Positions 17,999 through 27,901 are shown, numbered from the stretch's first letter. The stretch: 64,000 nucleotides of DNA from Methylothermaceae bacteria B42 (GCA_001566965.1 LSNW01000031.1:124001-188000), one strand, 5' to 3'. Notes: generated by a model not told the origin, from the letters alone. Translations and numbers: made by a program.

Positions 17999-18259
17999 AA
18001 AAGGATATTCCTTGCGCTAAATTCGGGTGCGCCAAGCGCACTACAGACTCTAGGATAAAATACACATTCCACCTTGGGTAAATTTGTCAGTTTTTTTTAC
18101 ATTATACTTCTTATTTCGACCTAAAGACTCTATCGATACAATCAACTTATTGAATAATTAGCAGAAAAAAATGATGGTATGCAAGTTGCTTCATTTTTAT
18201 TTTGGCAATTGTCGTATGATGGCAATTTCACTCGATTCATAATAACAAGGAGAATAATC

Positions 18260-18829
18260 ATGAACGCCCTAACCCTTCCAGCCAAGAATACATGCTTCCA
18301 TATAGCGAGCATGGTAATGGCAACCATACTAGTAACGTGCTCCGCCCAGGCAGCCACAGTAAGTTACTTTCTGGACAACGTGGTTACGACACATGGCAAA
18401 ACCATGACCGGCACTTTCGAATGGACCTATCAGCCCGGCGATTTTGAAAATGGTAGCGGCCAGTTCAGCCAGCTGGGTATTCCAGGCTATGGCTCTGACC
18501 TCGACCCACTAAGCATCACGATCGCCCCAGATTCAATCGAATTTAGTCTCAAGCAAAGCTTTCATAACAAAAATCTCGATATTAATCTCCGCTTGAAAGG
18601 TAGCTTTACCTCCGCTCATGGGGCCAACATTGATTTAGGTCAGGATGCAAATGGCAATTACCACAGCAAATTCAGCGTATCTGGATTTGGCGCCAGTGGT
18701 TACAGCGGTGGATTCAAAAGCGGCGCCATCACCCCCCTTCAGGCAGTGCCACTGCCTGCTGCCGCATGGCTATTGGGTTCTGCAATCATGGGCCTTATCA
18801 CTCTCTTTGATGGACGTAAAAAAGCCTGA
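18260..18829 (+). CDS. Exported protein with PEP-CTERM (VPLPAA) sorting tail
   Basis: The start ATG 18260 follows AAGGAG at 18247-18252; longer in-frame starts have no ribosome site. The 189-residue product has a signal peptide (cleavage near SAQAAT), a beta-rich, Gly/Ser-rich domain of no recognised family, and the tail VPLPAAAWLLGSAIMGL followed by a short basic end (DGRKKA). This is the same sorting variant as in the metalloprotease at 10220, and predicts exosortase processing. The function is unknown. The 260-base upstream gap is AT-rich and should hold its promoter. Confidence 0.8.
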   Translation: MNALTLPAKNTCFHIASMVMATILVTCSAQAATVSYFLDNVVTTHGKTMTGTFEWTYQPGDFENGSGQFSQLGIPGYGSDLDPLSITIAPDSIEFSLKQSFHNKNLDINLRLKGSFTSAHGANIDLGQDANGNYHSKFSVSGFGASGYSGGFKSGAITPLQAVPLPAAAWLLGSAIMGLITLFDGRKKA

Positions 18830-18906
18830 AGATTGGCTAAATAGTTCTTTGAATGCGAAGGCTGGGATGAACACCCGGTCTTCGCAAAGCGTCCAACAAG
18901 GCTCCC

Positions 18907-20286
18907 TCAATAATCCTCCTCGTCATACATTCCTTCGGTGAAATTCTCGAACCGGGTGTATTGCCCCAGGAAAGTAAGCCGCAAGGTACCGATGGGACCG
19001 TTACGCTGCTTGGCGATGATGATTTCCGCCGTGCCTTTGTCGGGGCTGTCCTCGTTGTAGACTTCGTCGCGGTAGATAAATATGATGACGTCGGCATCCT
19101 GTTCGATGGAGCCAGATTCGCGCAAGTCCGACATGACCGGCCGCTTGTTGGGGCGCTGTTCCAGGTTACGGTTGAGCTGGGACAGGGCGATGACCGGCAC
19201 ATTCAGTTCCTTGGCCAGCGCCTTAAGGCCGCGGGAGATTTCCGAGATTTCCGCGGTGCGGTTTTCCCCGCCGCCCGGGGCTTGCATCAATTGCAGATAG
19301 TCGATGACAATCAACCCCAACTGGCCGTGTTCGCGGGTCAAGCGCCGGGCCCGGGCCCGCAGTTCCGTGGGACTGAGGGCAGGGGTGTCGTCGATGAACA
19401 GTTTGGTGCCCGCGAGAATATTGATGGCCGAGGTCATGCGCGGCCATTCTTCGTCTTCCAGACGGCCGATCCGCAGCCGGTGTTGGTCTATTCTCCCCAG
19501 GGAAGACATCATCCGCATGGCCAGGTGGTCGCCGGGCATTTCCATGCTGAATACCGCCACCGGCAACTGCTCCTTGATGGCCACGTTTTCGGCGATATTC
19601 ATGGCAAAGGTGGTCTTCCCCATGGAAGGCCGGCCCGCGACGATAATCAAATCCGCGGGCTGAAGCCCGGCGGTCATTTGATCGAGATCGACAAAACCGC
19701 TGCTGACTCCGGTAACGGTGCCGCCTTTTTCATAAAGCTCCTCAATCCGGTCCACCGCCAGGGTCAGCAAGGATTTGATCGCCTTGAAGCCACCATCGCC
19801 GCGCTGGCGCTGATCGGCGATATGGAAGACTTTCTGCTCGGCGGTTTCCAACAGCTCATTGACGTCCTTGCCCTCGGGGCGGAAAGCGGAATCGGCAATT
19901 TCCGTCCCCACGTGAGCCAGTTGCCGCAAGATGGCGCGCTCGCGGACAATATCCGCATAAGCGGTGATATTGGCGGCGCTGGGGGTTTCGCCGGCAAGCG
20001 CTGCAAGATAAGTCATGCCACCCACTGCCTGGAGTAGTTCGCGGTTTTGCAAAGCCTCTGAAACCGTGACCACATCGCAGGGAGAATCGTTTTCCATCAA
20101 TTCCCGGATTACCTGAAAGATCAACCGGTGTTCCTTGCGGTAAAAATCTTCCTCGCTGACCCGGTCGGCAATCTTTTCCCAAGCCCCGGCATCCAACATC
20201 AGCCCCCCCAGCACCGATTGTTCCGCCTGGATGGAATGGGGCGGCGTTTTGGGTGGCAGTGGGATTTGTTCGGCTGTCTGACTCAT
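18907..20286 (-). CDS. dnaB: Replicative DNA helicase DnaB
   Basis: The hexameric helicase of the replication fork. The start MSQTAEQ overlaps the hldE stop by ATGA; an upstream in-frame start would lie inside hldE. The 459-residue protein has the N-terminal DnaB domain (SIQAEQSVLGGLMLDAGAW...), Walker A GRPSMGKTTFAMN, and a RecA-like core with VIDYLQLMQ and the SQLNRNLEQRPNKRP loop. The C-terminus GTLRLTFLGQYTRFEN is complete. Confidence 0.97.
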   Translation of the reverse strand: MSQTAEQIPLPPKTPPHSIQAEQSVLGGLMLDAGAWEKIADRVSEEDFYRKEHRLIFQVIRELMENDSPCDVVTVSEALQNRELLQAVGGMTYLAALAGETPSAANITAYADIVRERAILRQLAHVGTEIADSAFRPEGKDVNELLETAEQKVFHIADQRQRGDGGFKAIKSLLTLAVDRIEELYEKGGTVTGVSSGFVDLDQMTAGLQPADLIIVAGRPSMGKTTFAMNIAENVAIKEQLPVAVFSMEMPGDHLAMRMMSSLGRIDQHRLRIGRLEDEEWPRMTSAINILAGTKLFIDDTPALSPTELRARARRLTREHGQLGLIVIDYLQLMQAPGGGENRTAEISEISRGLKALAKELNVPVIALSQLNRNLEQRPNKRPVMSDLRESGSIEQDADVIIFIYRDEVYNEDSPDKGTAEIIIAKQRNGPIGTLRLTFLGQYTRFENFTEGMYDEEDY

Positions 20287-21686
20287 AAATCCGCCATGGT
20301 TTCGATGATTTTGGTGGTAGAACAACCTTCCAGCAAGGGCAGCAGTTTGACCTCGCCGCCGTTGGCCAAAACGCAATCATGCCCGGCAATGGCCTGGATA
20401 TTGGGGTAGTCGCCGCCCTTGACCAACACATCGGGCAAAAGATCACAGATCAAGGTTTTTGGCGTGTCTTCGGAAAACGCCGTTACCCAATCCACGCACG
20501 CCAGTTCCGCCAGCACTTGGGCGCGATGAGATAGTGGATTGATTGGCCTCCCTGCTCCCTTGAGCCGCCGCACCGATGCGTCATCGTTCAGCAGCACCAC
20601 CAATCTGTCGCCGAGTTGGCGGGCGGCTCGCAAATACTGAATATGACCGGCGTGGAGGATATCGAAACAGCCATTGGTCACGACAATTTTCTCGCCCCGG
20701 GCCTTGGCGGCGGCGACCAGCCGGAATAAGTGCGACCGGCTGATGAGCGCATCGGTATCGCTGACGGAAACCACTTCCTCAGGCATCACCGATGCCGCGC
20801 CCAGTTTTCCAACCGCCACCCCGGCAGCGGTGTTGGCCAAGCGAGCGGCCTGTGCCAGTGGGATTTCGGCAGCCAAATTGGCCGCCAGCCAGGCAGCCAC
20901 GGTATCGCCCGCGCCTGTCACATCAAACACTTCTTTACTGTCGGCGGGTATATGAAGGGGTGGACGGCCCGCTTCCATCAAAGTCAAGCCGGATTCACCG
21001 CGGGTAATCAACAAAGCTTGCAGATCCAGTTGTTTCCTGACAGTGGCTGCCTTGGCCACCATCTCTTCCTCACTTCGCCAGTGCCCTGCAATTTGGGCAA
21101 ATTCCCGCGAATTTGGCGTGAGCACCGTAGCGCCCCGGTAGCGGGAAAAGTCATTCCCTTTGGGATCCACCACCACAGGTTTGTCCTGGCGCCTGGCCAT
21201 GGACAGCAAGGCCTCGCATCCTTTCAAAGCCCCTTTGGCGTAATCGGACAGGACAATACCATCCGCCTCTTCGAGGGCGGCATTGAAGAGACCGACAAGT
21301 TGGTTTTCCGCTCCTTGGGCCGCTGGTTGTTCAAAGTCCAAGCGGATCAATTGCTGGTGTTGGCTGAGCACTCTCAATTTCACAATGGTGGGGGAGGAAG
21401 TCTGGAGCAAACGGCAATCAATCCCTGATTGGCATAAAGCGGTTTCCAGTTCTTCGCCAGCCTCGTCTTGCCCGCGGCAGCCGATGAGAATCACCCGGCA
21501 CCCTAGGGCCGCAAGATTGAGGGCCACATTGCCAGCCCCGCCTGGACGGGCTTCCGTCTGGTGAACGTGAACCACAGGCACCGGGGCTTCCGGGGAGATG
21601 CGCGAAGCCGATCCGGACCAATAGCGGTCCAGCATCAAATCCCCGGCAACCAGCAGGGTTAAACGTGAAAAATCAGGCAGTTCCAC
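20283..21686 (-). CDS. hldE: Bifunctional heptose-7-phosphate kinase / heptose-1-phosphate adenylyltransferase
   Basis: HldE makes ADP-heptose for the lipopolysaccharide inner core. The 467-residue protein is a fusion. The N-terminal ribokinase-like domain (1-315) carries GGAGNVALNLAALG and the anion-hole motif FDVTGAGDTVAAW. The C-terminal nucleotidyltransferase domain (about 340-467) carries TNGCFDILHAGHIQYL, with the HxGH signature. The stop overlaps the dnaB start. Its presence shows a heptose-containing LPS core. Confidence 0.96.
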   Translation of the reverse strand: MELPDFSRLTLLVAGDLMLDRYWSGSASRISPEAPVPVVHVHQTEARPGGAGNVALNLAALGCRVILIGCRGQDEAGEELETALCQSGIDCRLLQTSSPTIVKLRVLSQHQQLIRLDFEQPAAQGAENQLVGLFNAALEEADGIVLSDYAKGALKGCEALLSMARRQDKPVVVDPKGNDFSRYRGATVLTPNSREFAQIAGHWRSEEEMVAKAATVRKQLDLQALLITRGESGLTLMEAGRPPLHIPADSKEVFDVTGAGDTVAAWLAANLAAEIPLAQAARLANTAAGVAVGKLGAASVMPEEVVSVSDTDALISRSHLFRLVAAAKARGEKIVVTNGCFDILHAGHIQYLRAARQLGDRLVVLLNDDASVRRLKGAGRPINPLSHRAQVLAELACVDWVTAFSEDTPKTLICDLLPDVLVKGGDYPNIQAIAGHDCVLANGGEVKLLPLLEGCSTTKIIETMADL

Positions 21687-21756
21687 GAAAGGCGCGTGTC
21701 AAATTCGGGAAAACAGTTTACCATAATCCACCATTGCAAAAATAAGCTGGATTTTT

Positions 21757-21904
21757 TTTACCGCGGAGACGCAGAGGGCGCAGAGATTTTTTCTTGAAGT
21801 AGTTAAAGCACTTACATTAAATGTCATAGTAACGGAAATCACAGGGTATTCCCCAAAACTCACTTAATATTTATCTCTGCGATCTCTGCGCCTCTGCGGT
21901 GAAA
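21757..21904. repeat. 148-bp inverted-repeat element (CGCAGAG family), copy 1
   Basis: The arms are imperfect inverted copies of about 30 bases: TTTACCGCGGAGACGCAGAG at the left, CTGCGCCTCTGCGGTGAAA at the right, both containing iterated CGCAGAG/CTCTGCG units. The interior is AT-rich and non-coding. A second copy of nearly the same length is at 60653-60802. Elements ending in this CTCTGCG motif are scattered in many bacterial genomes. Confidence 0.85.
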
Positions 21905-21933
21905 TCAAATAACCATCACCACGAGAGAAACTT

Positions 21934-22876
<943 letters not shown>

Positions 22877-22884
22877 TTCCCGCC

Positions 22885-23583
22885 ATGCCTGCCCAATTGC
22901 CTCTGCAACTGTCATTTCCAGAGGCACCGCGCTTCGACCAATTCCATGCCGGAAACAACCGGGAGGTTATCGAGATCTTGAAGGATTGCGCCCGCGGCGT
23001 GGGCGAATCCTACCTGTTTCTGTGGGGCGATGAGGGATGCGGAAAAACCCATCTGCTCCATGCCTGCTGCCGGGAAGCCCATGGGAAGGGCGAAGCGGTA
23101 GGCTATCTCCCGATGACGGAGCTGGTGGCCTACGGCCCCGAGATTTTGCAGGGCCTGGAACAAATGGCGCTGCTTTGCATCGACGACATCCATGCCCTTG
23201 CCGGCAAGCCCCGTTGGGAGGAAGCGCTGTTCCACGGCTTCAACCGCTGGCGTGAAAACAGCATCCGGCTGATCATTTCGGCCAACCAAGCGCCGGCAGA
23301 ACTGCCCATTGCCCTGCCCGATCTCAAAACCCGCCTGACCTGGGGCTTAACCCTCCGCCTCCATCCTTTCAACGACGAAGACAAACTGGCCGCCCTGCAG
23401 CTACGGGCCCGGCAATTGGGGCTGGAGCTCTCCCCCCAGGTCGGCAGATTCCTTTTGACCCACACTCCCCGGGATTTACCTTCCCTGTGGCGTTTGTTAA
23501 ATTCCCTGGACCAGGCCACTTTGGCCGCCAAGCGTAAACTCACCATTCCATTTTTGAAAGATTATCTGGAATCCGAATCATGA
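22885..23583 (+). CDS. hda: DnaA regulatory inactivator Hda
   Basis: Hda is a DnaA-like AAA+ protein that works with the sliding clamp to hydrolyse DnaA-ATP. The start MPAQLPLQLSFPEAPRFDQF is chosen because the N-terminal QLPLQLSF is the clamp-binding motif that must be near the start. Walker A GDEGCGKTHLL and Walker B LLCIDDIHAL are intact, with the sensor region LKTRLTWGL later. The 232-residue size fits. It ends in ATGA overlapping panE. It lies in the same window as a DnaA-box cluster about 4.5 kb further on. Confidence 0.95.
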   Translation: MPAQLPLQLSFPEAPRFDQFHAGNNREVIEILKDCARGVGESYLFLWGDEGCGKTHLLHACCREAHGKGEAVGYLPMTELVAYGPEILQGLEQMALLCIDDIHALAGKPRWEEALFHGFNRWRENSIRLIISANQAPAELPIALPDLKTRLTWGLTLRLHPFNDEDKLAALQLRARQLGLELSPQVGRFLLTHTPRDLPSLWRLLNSLDQATLAAKRKLTIPFLKDYLESES

Positions 23584-24506
23584 AGGTATTGATAGTCGGC
23601 ACCGGCGCCATTGGCGGATTCTACGGGGCCCTGTTAGCCAAGCAAGGCGCTGAGGTCAGCGTTGTGTGCCGCGGCGATTACGATACAGTCAAAACCCATG
23701 GCATTTACATCCAAAGCACCCTGGGAGAATGGACCTTTCAGCCAGATGCGGTGTACCGGCATGCTGGAGAAGTCCCATCTCCGCCAGACTATGTCATTCT
23801 CTGCACCAAGGTTCTGCCTCACGTTGACCGAGTGGCTTTGATTCGCGAGGCAGTCGGCCCGGAAACCGCCATTACCTTGATTCAAAATGGGGTGGAAATC
23901 GAAGACGAACTGGCCAAGGCATTTCCCGACAACGAACTGATCAGCGGCCTGGCTTTTGTCTGCGTCAGCCGCACGAAATCGGGACATGTCTGGCATCAAG
24001 CCTATGGCCATTTGATGTTTGGCCGTTATCCCGCCGGAATCACACCGAAAGTCACCGCCCTTTGCGATACTTTCAACAAGTCGGGAATCAGCGCCAAAGC
24101 GATGGAAGACATTGTTGCCGCCCGCTGGCAAAAATGCGTCTGGAATGCGCCGTTCAACCCCTTGTCCGTCCTTTCCGGCGGACTTTACACCAGCGACATC
24201 CTGGAAAATCAGGAGGCCTTCGTGCGCCAGTTGATGACGGAAGTCTGCGCCATCGCCGAAGCCACCGGACACCCCTTGCCCCCTAATGTGATTGACAAGA
24301 ACATCGCCAACACCTATAAAATGCCTCCCTACAAAACTTCCATGCTGCTGGATTTTGAGGCCGGCCGCCCCATGGAGACCGAAGCCATCCTGGGCAACGC
24401 CGTACGCGCAGGTCAGCGGGAAGGGGTCGCCATCCCCCGGCTGGAATCGGTTTACGCCTTAATGAAACTGCGGGAACTGGCCCGGCAAAAATCCACTACC
24501 CCATGA
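23580..24506 (+). CDS. panE: 2-dehydropantoate 2-reductase
   Basis: This NADPH-dependent ketopantoate reductase (pantothenate pathway) has 308 residues. The Rossmann motif MKVLIVGTGAIGGFYGALLA is at the very start. The catalytic Lys region is in AARWQKCVWNAPFNPLS, and the closing substrate-binding segment in KTSMLLDFEAGRPMETEAI. It overlaps hda and vanZ by ATGA on both sides, so it lies in a tightly coupled operon. Some PanE paralogues act on other 2-keto acids. Confidence 0.92.
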   Translation: MKVLIVGTGAIGGFYGALLAKQGAEVSVVCRGDYDTVKTHGIYIQSTLGEWTFQPDAVYRHAGEVPSPPDYVILCTKVLPHVDRVALIREAVGPETAITLIQNGVEIEDELAKAFPDNELISGLAFVCVSRTKSGHVWHQAYGHLMFGRYPAGITPKVTALCDTFNKSGISAKAMEDIVAARWQKCVWNAPFNPLSVLSGGLYTSDILENQEAFVRQLMTEVCAIAEATGHPLPPNVIDKNIANTYKMPPYKTSMLLDFEAGRPMETEAILGNAVRAGQREGVAIPRLESVYALMKLRELARQKSTTP

Positions 24507-24862
24507 CATTCCTTTCCCATCCCTGGTGGACCGGCGCCCTGCGAGTGTGCCTGGGGGTCTATTTATTGTTTATCCTTTATCTTTCCCTGGCACCGCAACC
24601 CTTGGAAGAGGTGGAAATCAATGACAAATTCGGCCACCTGATAGCCTTTTTTGGTTTGGGATTGTTGACTGACCTCGCCTTTCCCAAACACAAGTTTGGC
24701 TGGCTGGTGATGCTCAACCTTTTCGCCATCGGTGTGCTTATCGAAGCCATGCAATACCACACCCAATACCGCACTGCTTCCATTGCCGACTTGATCGCCG
24801 ATGCACTGGGATTGCTTGGCTATTGGTTGACCAGACATTGGCTGATAAAACAGAAAAACTAG
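24503..24862 (+). CDS. VanZ family membrane protein
   Basis: A 119-residue inner-membrane protein with about four hydrophobic segments. It has the VanZ-like pattern DKFGHLIAFFGLGLL, then GVLIEAMQYHTQYRTASIADLIADALG, in which the Glu/Gln and the Asp of SIADLIAD are family-typical. VanZ-like proteins of this size are common in gammaproteobacteria with no known role. It is the last gene of the arsC-wrbA-hda-panE run and overlaps panE by ATGA. Confidence 0.88.
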   Translation: MTFLSHPWWTGALRVCLGVYLLFILYLSLAPQPLEEVEINDKFGHLIAFFGLGLLTDLAFPKHKFGWLVMLNLFAIGVLIEAMQYHTQYRTASIADLIADALGLLGYWLTRHWLIKQKN

Positions 24863-24959
24863 CCCCTCAGACACGGCATGATATTTCCGAGGTGATGGAG
24901 TTCGGTCGCTGTGTGGGGGGCGGCCCGGATAGCCGCCATGCCCTCTTCTCGAATGGTTT

Positions 24960-25721
24960 CTAAGATTCTGCTGGACTGTAGGTCAAAGTGTCCATCAGAT
25001 CAATCATGAATTCGGTTTCTTCCCTGTCCACCGGATCCCATCCAGAAATGCCCAAAGATTTAAGTATTTCCTGGGTTTTGGGCGTAATCTCCATTGCCAG
25101 CAACGCTCCCAGCAAAGTCTCCCATAAATCAATCAGCGTTGGTGACGCCATCAGAGAATGATGCAACACCTGGATATCGCTCCGGACCAAAACCTTTAAC
25201 TGCCTTTGGATGGGCCGGCTTAGTTCATCGAAAGCATCGGCAAAAAAAATGCCGGCATCGCACTCGCCCTGCAATAATTTTTTCGCCACTTGCACATAAT
25301 TGCCACATTCAATAAGTTGGATATTGTTTTTGGACAATCCCGCCGGCTCCAACAACATCATGCCCATCAAATGGACGTCCGGATCGTCGGTGGTGGCAAT
25401 TTTTGCCCCTGGGGATAAGTCTTCAACCTGGCTGAACTGAGAATCAGATAACGAGGCAATCAAGGCTTCATCCGAACCGCCCCGGGGTTTAACGAGAGAG
25501 GTAAATCCCTTTTCGCGCACCAACGTGGCAGCATCGTAAGGGTTCGAATAAATCAAATCCACCTTATCGTCGGCAATCGCCCGGTGCAGCGCCTGAAAAT
25601 CATCGAATAACTCCAAATGAAAACGGGTTTCCAACACTCGTTGCAGCCAAGTATTGAAAATAAACCACCCGGAAAGGTGATCCGGGCTGAAGTCTGGACT
25701 CACTGTGAACATATAGGTCAT
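24960..25721 (-). CDS. PhnD-like phosphate/phosphonate-type binding protein without signal peptide
   Basis: The 253-residue protein resembles the PhnD family of periplasmic binding proteins: a start like TYMFTVSPDFSPDHLSGWFI, the hinge pattern DKVDLIYSNPYDAATLVREKG, and ECDAGIFFADAFDELS in the second lobe. It has no signal peptide and no ABC permease or ATPase beside it, so it should stay in the cytoplasm and act as a sensor or ligand-binding partner rather than in uptake. It is the last gene of the roadblock operon and overlaps the PAS gene by ATGA, which suggests they work together. Confidence 0.78.
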   Translation of the reverse strand: MTYMFTVSPDFSPDHLSGWFIFNTWLQRVLETRFHLELFDDFQALHRAIADDKVDLIYSNPYDAATLVREKGFTSLVKPRGGSDEALIASLSDSQFSQVEDLSPGAKIATTDDPDVHLMGMMLLEPAGLSKNNIQLIECGNYVQVAKKLLQGECDAGIFFADAFDELSRPIQRQLKVLVRSDIQVLHHSLMASPTLIDLWETLLGALLAMEITPKTQEILKSLGISGWDPVDREETEFMIDLMDTLTYSPAES

Positions 25722-26218
25722 TGACTTTCCTCCAATTCCTTGGCCCGCATGGCCGCGTAAAGTTCAACGCACTCCAACACCTTGGAACGTTCCGGCTTAC
25801 GCCGCACGGAGCTGTAACCTATGATTTTCCCTCTTCGCACATTGGGAATCACCGTGGCCTTGACCCAATAATAGGCACCATCCTTGCGCAGATTCTTGAC
25901 ATAGCCTTGCCAAATGTCGCCCCGTTGTATGGTCTCCCATAAATCCTTGAAAGCCGCCTTCGGCATATCCGGATGACGCAAAATCGAATGGGGAGCACCG
26001 ATCAGTTCTTCTTCCGTATAGCCGGACATGGCCACAAAGGAGCGGTTGACATGGGTAATAATGCCTTGCGTATCGGTGCGTGAAACAATCAAGCGGCCGT
26101 CGGGATAGGGAATCTCGATATCGGTAACCAACACCCGGCGGGAACCATATTGGAAAAGTTGCAGCACATGCTCGCGGAATTCCCCCTGAACATCTTCTTG
26201 GGACATATCAGCAATCAT
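25718..26218 (-). CDS. Stand-alone PAS-domain protein (Aer-like)
   Basis: A 166-residue protein consisting of one PAS domain (about 35-150) with short flanks. The sequence SRTDTQGIITHVNRSFVAMS, then GYTEEELIGAPHSILRHPDM and NLRKDGAYYWVKATVIPN, is like the FAD-binding PAS of the aerotaxis receptor Aer. There is no output domain, so it must signal through a partner. Start ATG 26218 has AAAGG 8 bases upstream. It overlaps the PhnD-like gene and follows the roadblock gene. Confidence 0.88.
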   Translation of the reverse strand: MIADMSQEDVQGEFREHVLQLFQYGSRRVLVTDIEIPYPDGRLIVSRTDTQGIITHVNRSFVAMSGYTEEELIGAPHSILRHPDMPKAAFKDLWETIQRGDIWQGYVKNLRKDGAYYWVKATVIPNVRRGKIIGYSSVRRKPERSKVLECVELYAAMRAKELEESQ

Positions 26219-26239
26219 GATTTTACCTTTACTCGGGGA

Positions 26240-26602
26240 TTAAAGAAGGTCAGCAATATTGGCAGCCGCCCGCTTGACATCTAGAAAAATCAACCCCAAT
26301 TTCGCCTTGGGCTTGGTTAACACGGTAAGAACCGCTTCTTTACCTGCATAGGTCATTAGAACATAGCCATTATTGCCTTTAACTAATACTTGCTCCAACT
26401 CGCCGCGGGCCAGTTCCTCCAAAGTTCGGCTACCTAATGACAACATAGCAGCGCTCATCGCCCCAACCCGATCTTCATCCATACCCTGCGGAAGGACGGA
26501 CGCCATCATCAATCCATCAGTGGAGACAACCCCCGATGCTTTGATATCGCTGGAACTGCCATTCAATCCGATCAGTACCGATTCCAACATATCCGCGCGC
26601 AT
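26240..26602 (-). CDS. Roadblock/LC7 domain protein
   Basis: The start at 26602 (MRADMLESV) follows GGAGGTG at an optimal distance; a GTG three codons earlier falls inside the ribosome site. The 120-residue protein is one roadblock/LC7 domain: SGVVSTDGLMMASVLPQGMD, then ELEQVLVKGNNGYVLMTYAG. Bacterial roadblock proteins such as MglB regulate small GTPases or act as scaffold dimers. No MglA-like GTPase is in the window, so its partner is unknown. Confidence 0.88.
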   Translation of the reverse strand: MRADMLESVLIGLNGSSSDIKASGVVSTDGLMMASVLPQGMDEDRVGAMSAAMLSLGSRTLEELARGELEQVLVKGNNGYVLMTYAGKEAVLTVLTKPKAKLGLIFLDVKRAAANIADLL

Positions 26603-26621
26603 ACAATTCACCTCCGATCAT

Positions 26622-27278
26622 TCATTTCAATTTAAAGCCCGGCAGCGGAGAATACCGCAGCATTAATACCCAAATCAAAGTCACAAAATCCGGTTGGTTG
26701 AAATGGGGAATGCCAGAAACAACCAATACAAAACGGTCTTCACCGATATACAAAGGCCAGAAACCCAGTTTTCCGCATCCGCCGGAATCGACAACCGCCC
26801 AAGCTTCGCTGCCCACATCTTGATTATTGAGCAGCAGCTCTCGATAGCGGTCTTGTAGGCCCATCAAGTCCGCGCTGAGGGCTGCCAGCTCTTCAGCAGT
26901 TTCGTGGGGAAAACCGTGGGACGCCAGGTAAAAACCTTGCTGTTCCGCCAACAAGGCCTTGCCGTCTTCTGAAAGCCCGGCTAACAGGGAAGGCAATATT
27001 TCTTCCAAAGGCTGATCTGGCGCATCAAAAGATTGCTCGAAGCCTTGAATCCAACCCAGTTTTTGCAGTCTATGTATGGTCTCCATGGCTTGATTAGCAT
27101 CTTCCTCCTCGCACCATTTTTTTACTAATTCAGGCGTTAAAGCCGCGGTACTGCTGGTGCGTAGGATATTTCTCAACAGCCGCCGGGATGGTGTAGTGGT
27201 TGTATCTGAAACCGCATGATAAGCACCGCCCGGTGTGGGCCAAACATAAAGGCCGTCAATTATTTGCATAGTTTTCAT
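26622..27278 (-). CDS. Unknown protein in the roadblock operon
   Basis: I recognise no family. The likely start is MKTMQIIDGL (27278), after a TAAGG site; an upstream alternative adds 14 codons. The 218-residue soluble protein has an N-terminal part with a possible winged-helix look (RLLRNILRTSS, then LTPELVKKWCEEEDANQAMETIHRLQKLGWI). A middle helical stretch and a C-terminal half containing WAVVDSGGCGKLGFWPLYIG, VLVVSGIPHFN and two short hydrophobic strands could be another LC7-like fold. It precedes the roadblock gene by 19 bases, so it is in the same transcript. Confidence 0.7.
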   Translation of the reverse strand: MKTMQIIDGLYVWPTPGGAYHAVSDTTTTPSRRLLRNILRTSSTAALTPELVKKWCEEEDANQAMETIHRLQKLGWIQGFEQSFDAPDQPLEEILPSLLAGLSEDGKALLAEQQGFYLASHGFPHETAEELAALSADLMGLQDRYRELLLNNQDVGSEAWAVVDSGGCGKLGFWPLYIGEDRFVLVVSGIPHFNQPDFVTLIWVLMLRYSPLPGFKLK

Positions 27279-27436
27279 AAGCCTTATTGGTTGCTGTGGC
27301 GGATCCAATGTAGAAAGCAATGCTCCTTACTAGTTTCTTACAATATTTTCAGGGGCCAGGCCAATTCGCTCCAATTCCAGACCCAGACCCAGACCGGCAG
27401 CCAACACCAGATCAGTCTCATCCCTTTTGCCTTCGC

Positions 27437-27901
27437 TTATACTGCTTCGATCAACTGCAGGCTGCCGGTAGCTCCATCGTTGAGTACCGATAAAGATGAA
27501 AACGGCAACTGCCGGGGGGTAATTTCATTTTTCAAGCATGCCATCAATGCCAGGTAGCGACCCTCCTCTAACAGTGGTCGCGCGCCCTTTAACATGCGCT
27601 TTTTCAAATCAAAGCCTCCTCTGCCCAGCACCCAAAACAAATCCAATAAAGAGGCATATAAGGCATCTTGATTACGCCGGACAAGGGCAAAATAAATCCG
27701 GCAAAGATGGAACTGCAACTGGTATGGCAATTGGCGGACCTGTTGAGTGGCAAAAGCGTAAGCCGTATCCGGCGGCCAATCGTCTGACCACTGCAGCAAT
27801 CGAATTTGACCGGTAAAAAATGCGCCTTGCCAAGGTTGGTTTTTCATTGATTCCAGATAAGAACTCGCAGCATAACTTACTGAGCTTTTAGCAGCTTGCA
27901 C
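27437..27901 (-). CDS. Unknown protein, first gene of the roadblock operon
   Basis: I recognise no family. The 154-residue product has a GTG start with GGAGGG five bases upstream. It is helical and rather hydrophobic in the middle (LPYQLQFHLCRIYFALVRRN, DALYASLLDLFWVLGRGG), without clear membrane spans. The gap to the next gene is 158 bases, longer than elsewhere in this operon, so it could be transcribed separately. Confidence 0.6.
   Translation of the reverse strand: MQAAKSSVSYAASSYLESMKNQPWQGAFFTGQIRLLQWSDDWPPDTAYAFATQQVRQLPYQLQFHLCRIYFALVRRNQDALYASLLDLFWVLGRGGFDLKKRMLKGARPLLEEGRYLALMACLKNEITPRQLPFSSLSVLNDGATGSLQLIEAV

Noticed and set aside
18961-20037. Long plus-strand frame (358 codons) opposite dnaB
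   Set aside because: Antisense shadow of a strongly conserved gene in GC-rich DNA; no domain seen.
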